This document shows positions 5,502 through 5,719 of a stretch of DNA of 5,719 bases, in pieces. This DNA comes from Treponema sp. UBA4328 (GTDB lineage: Bacteria > Spirochaetota > Spirochaetia > Treponematales > Treponemataceae). The stretch lies in contig DGTU01000193.1 of NCBI GenBank assembly GCA_002394465.1, forward strand, positions 1 through 5,719. Reading direction: 5' to 3'. The translations under genes and the position numbers were made by a program. The stretch's first letter is position 1. Every line of letters starts with the position of its first letter. The notes under the pieces were generated by a model that saw only the letters and a program-made list of their open reading frames with translations, had not been told where the DNA came from and did no database searches.

Positions 5502-5719
5502 ATGAAAATTCTTAAAATGGCAGTTACTGCATTTGCAGTTATGGCAATCGGAACGTCTGCTTTTGCAGATGAGGCTTATGACATCGTAAAAAAATCTACG
5601 AACCTTCAGGCACCTGAAACCTCAGAAACAGTTATGATTCTGCAGAACATCGAAACGAACGGTACTGTTGAAACACGTCAGATGGATCAGCACGGCCGCG
5701 AAGTAAACGGTCTTGTATC
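5502..5719 (+). CDS. LolA-like outer membrane lipoprotein-sorting family protein, N-terminal part
   Basis: The frame is open from the ATG to the window edge (72 complete codons), so the gene is cut at its 3' end. Residues 1-22 form a classic Sec signal peptide: lysines at 2 and 5, a hydrophobic core, and a TSAFA cleavage signal before D23. No lipobox cysteine is present, so the product is predicted to be soluble in the periplasm. The mature start (DEAYDIVKKS) and the following strand-rich stretch (ETVMILQNIETNGTVETRQM) resemble the LolA-like family (COG2834) found near MMPL/RND exporters, in which a helix is followed by an open beta half-barrel that carries lipid or lipoprotein. The assignment rests on recalled family pattern over about 50 mature residues, so the signal peptide is firm and the family is probable. 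It is transcribed divergently from the chemoreceptor. Confidence 0.75.
   Translation, partial: MKILKMAVTAFAVMAIGTSAFADEAYDIVKKSTNLQAPETSETVMILQNIETNGTVETRQMDQHGREVNGLV

Noticed and set aside
1..5719. CRISPR array, tRNA, rRNA, insertion sequence or phage genes
   Set aside because: No repeat-spacer pattern, RNA gene fold, transposase or phage-like reading frame was seen on either strand.

Overview
The window looks like a chromosomal segment of a spirochaete, most likely a Treponema-type host-associated bacterium. The support is indirect. The genes are moderately AT-rich with very AT-rich spacers. The chemoreceptor signalling tip carries the AAHAGE variant that I recall as common in treponemal receptors. 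An MMPL/RND exporter lies near a LolA-like 'outer membrane lipoprotein-sorting' protein, a pairing I also recall from treponemes. No rRNA, tRNA or marker gene is present, so the genus is an inference.

Layout, left to right. Bases 1-24 hold the first eight codons of a minus-strand gene that leaves the window, preceded by a strong AGGAGG site. A spacer (25-103) carries an operator-like half-palindrome. Bases 104-3016 (minus) encode a 970-residue RND-superfamily exporter of the MMPL/COG1033 kind, with an unusual acidic, Asp/Phe/Gly-rich insertion in its second extracytoplasmic domain. A 125-bp spacer (3017-3141) holds a near-consensus sigma70-type promoter for the exporter, with a 21-bp palindrome over its spacer and -35 box and a perfect 34-bp palindrome at the predicted transcription start. 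Bases 3142-5244 (minus) encode a 700-residue methyl-accepting chemotaxis protein with an extracytoplasmic Cache-like sensor, HAMP and signalling domain. The 257-bp divergent region (5245-5501) carries a promoter for each direction. From 5502 to the window end (plus) is the N-terminal part of a secreted LolA-like protein.

How the parts may work together. The exporter probably moves a lipid or other hydrophobic substrate out of the inner membrane, and LolA-like proteins are periplasmic lipid or lipoprotein carriers, so the two could act on one envelope pathway. They are divergently placed with the chemoreceptor between them, so co-function is inferred rather than shown by an operon. The most notable signal is regulatory. 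The 34-bp palindrome upstream of the exporter is built from four GGTTTA/TAAACC hexamers, and a degenerate copy with three of these elements lies just upstream of the next gene on the same strand. This suggests one unidentified dimeric repressor (TetR-like is a guess) controlling both the exporter and the downstream gene. The chemoreceptor appears to have its own promoter and lacks this motif.
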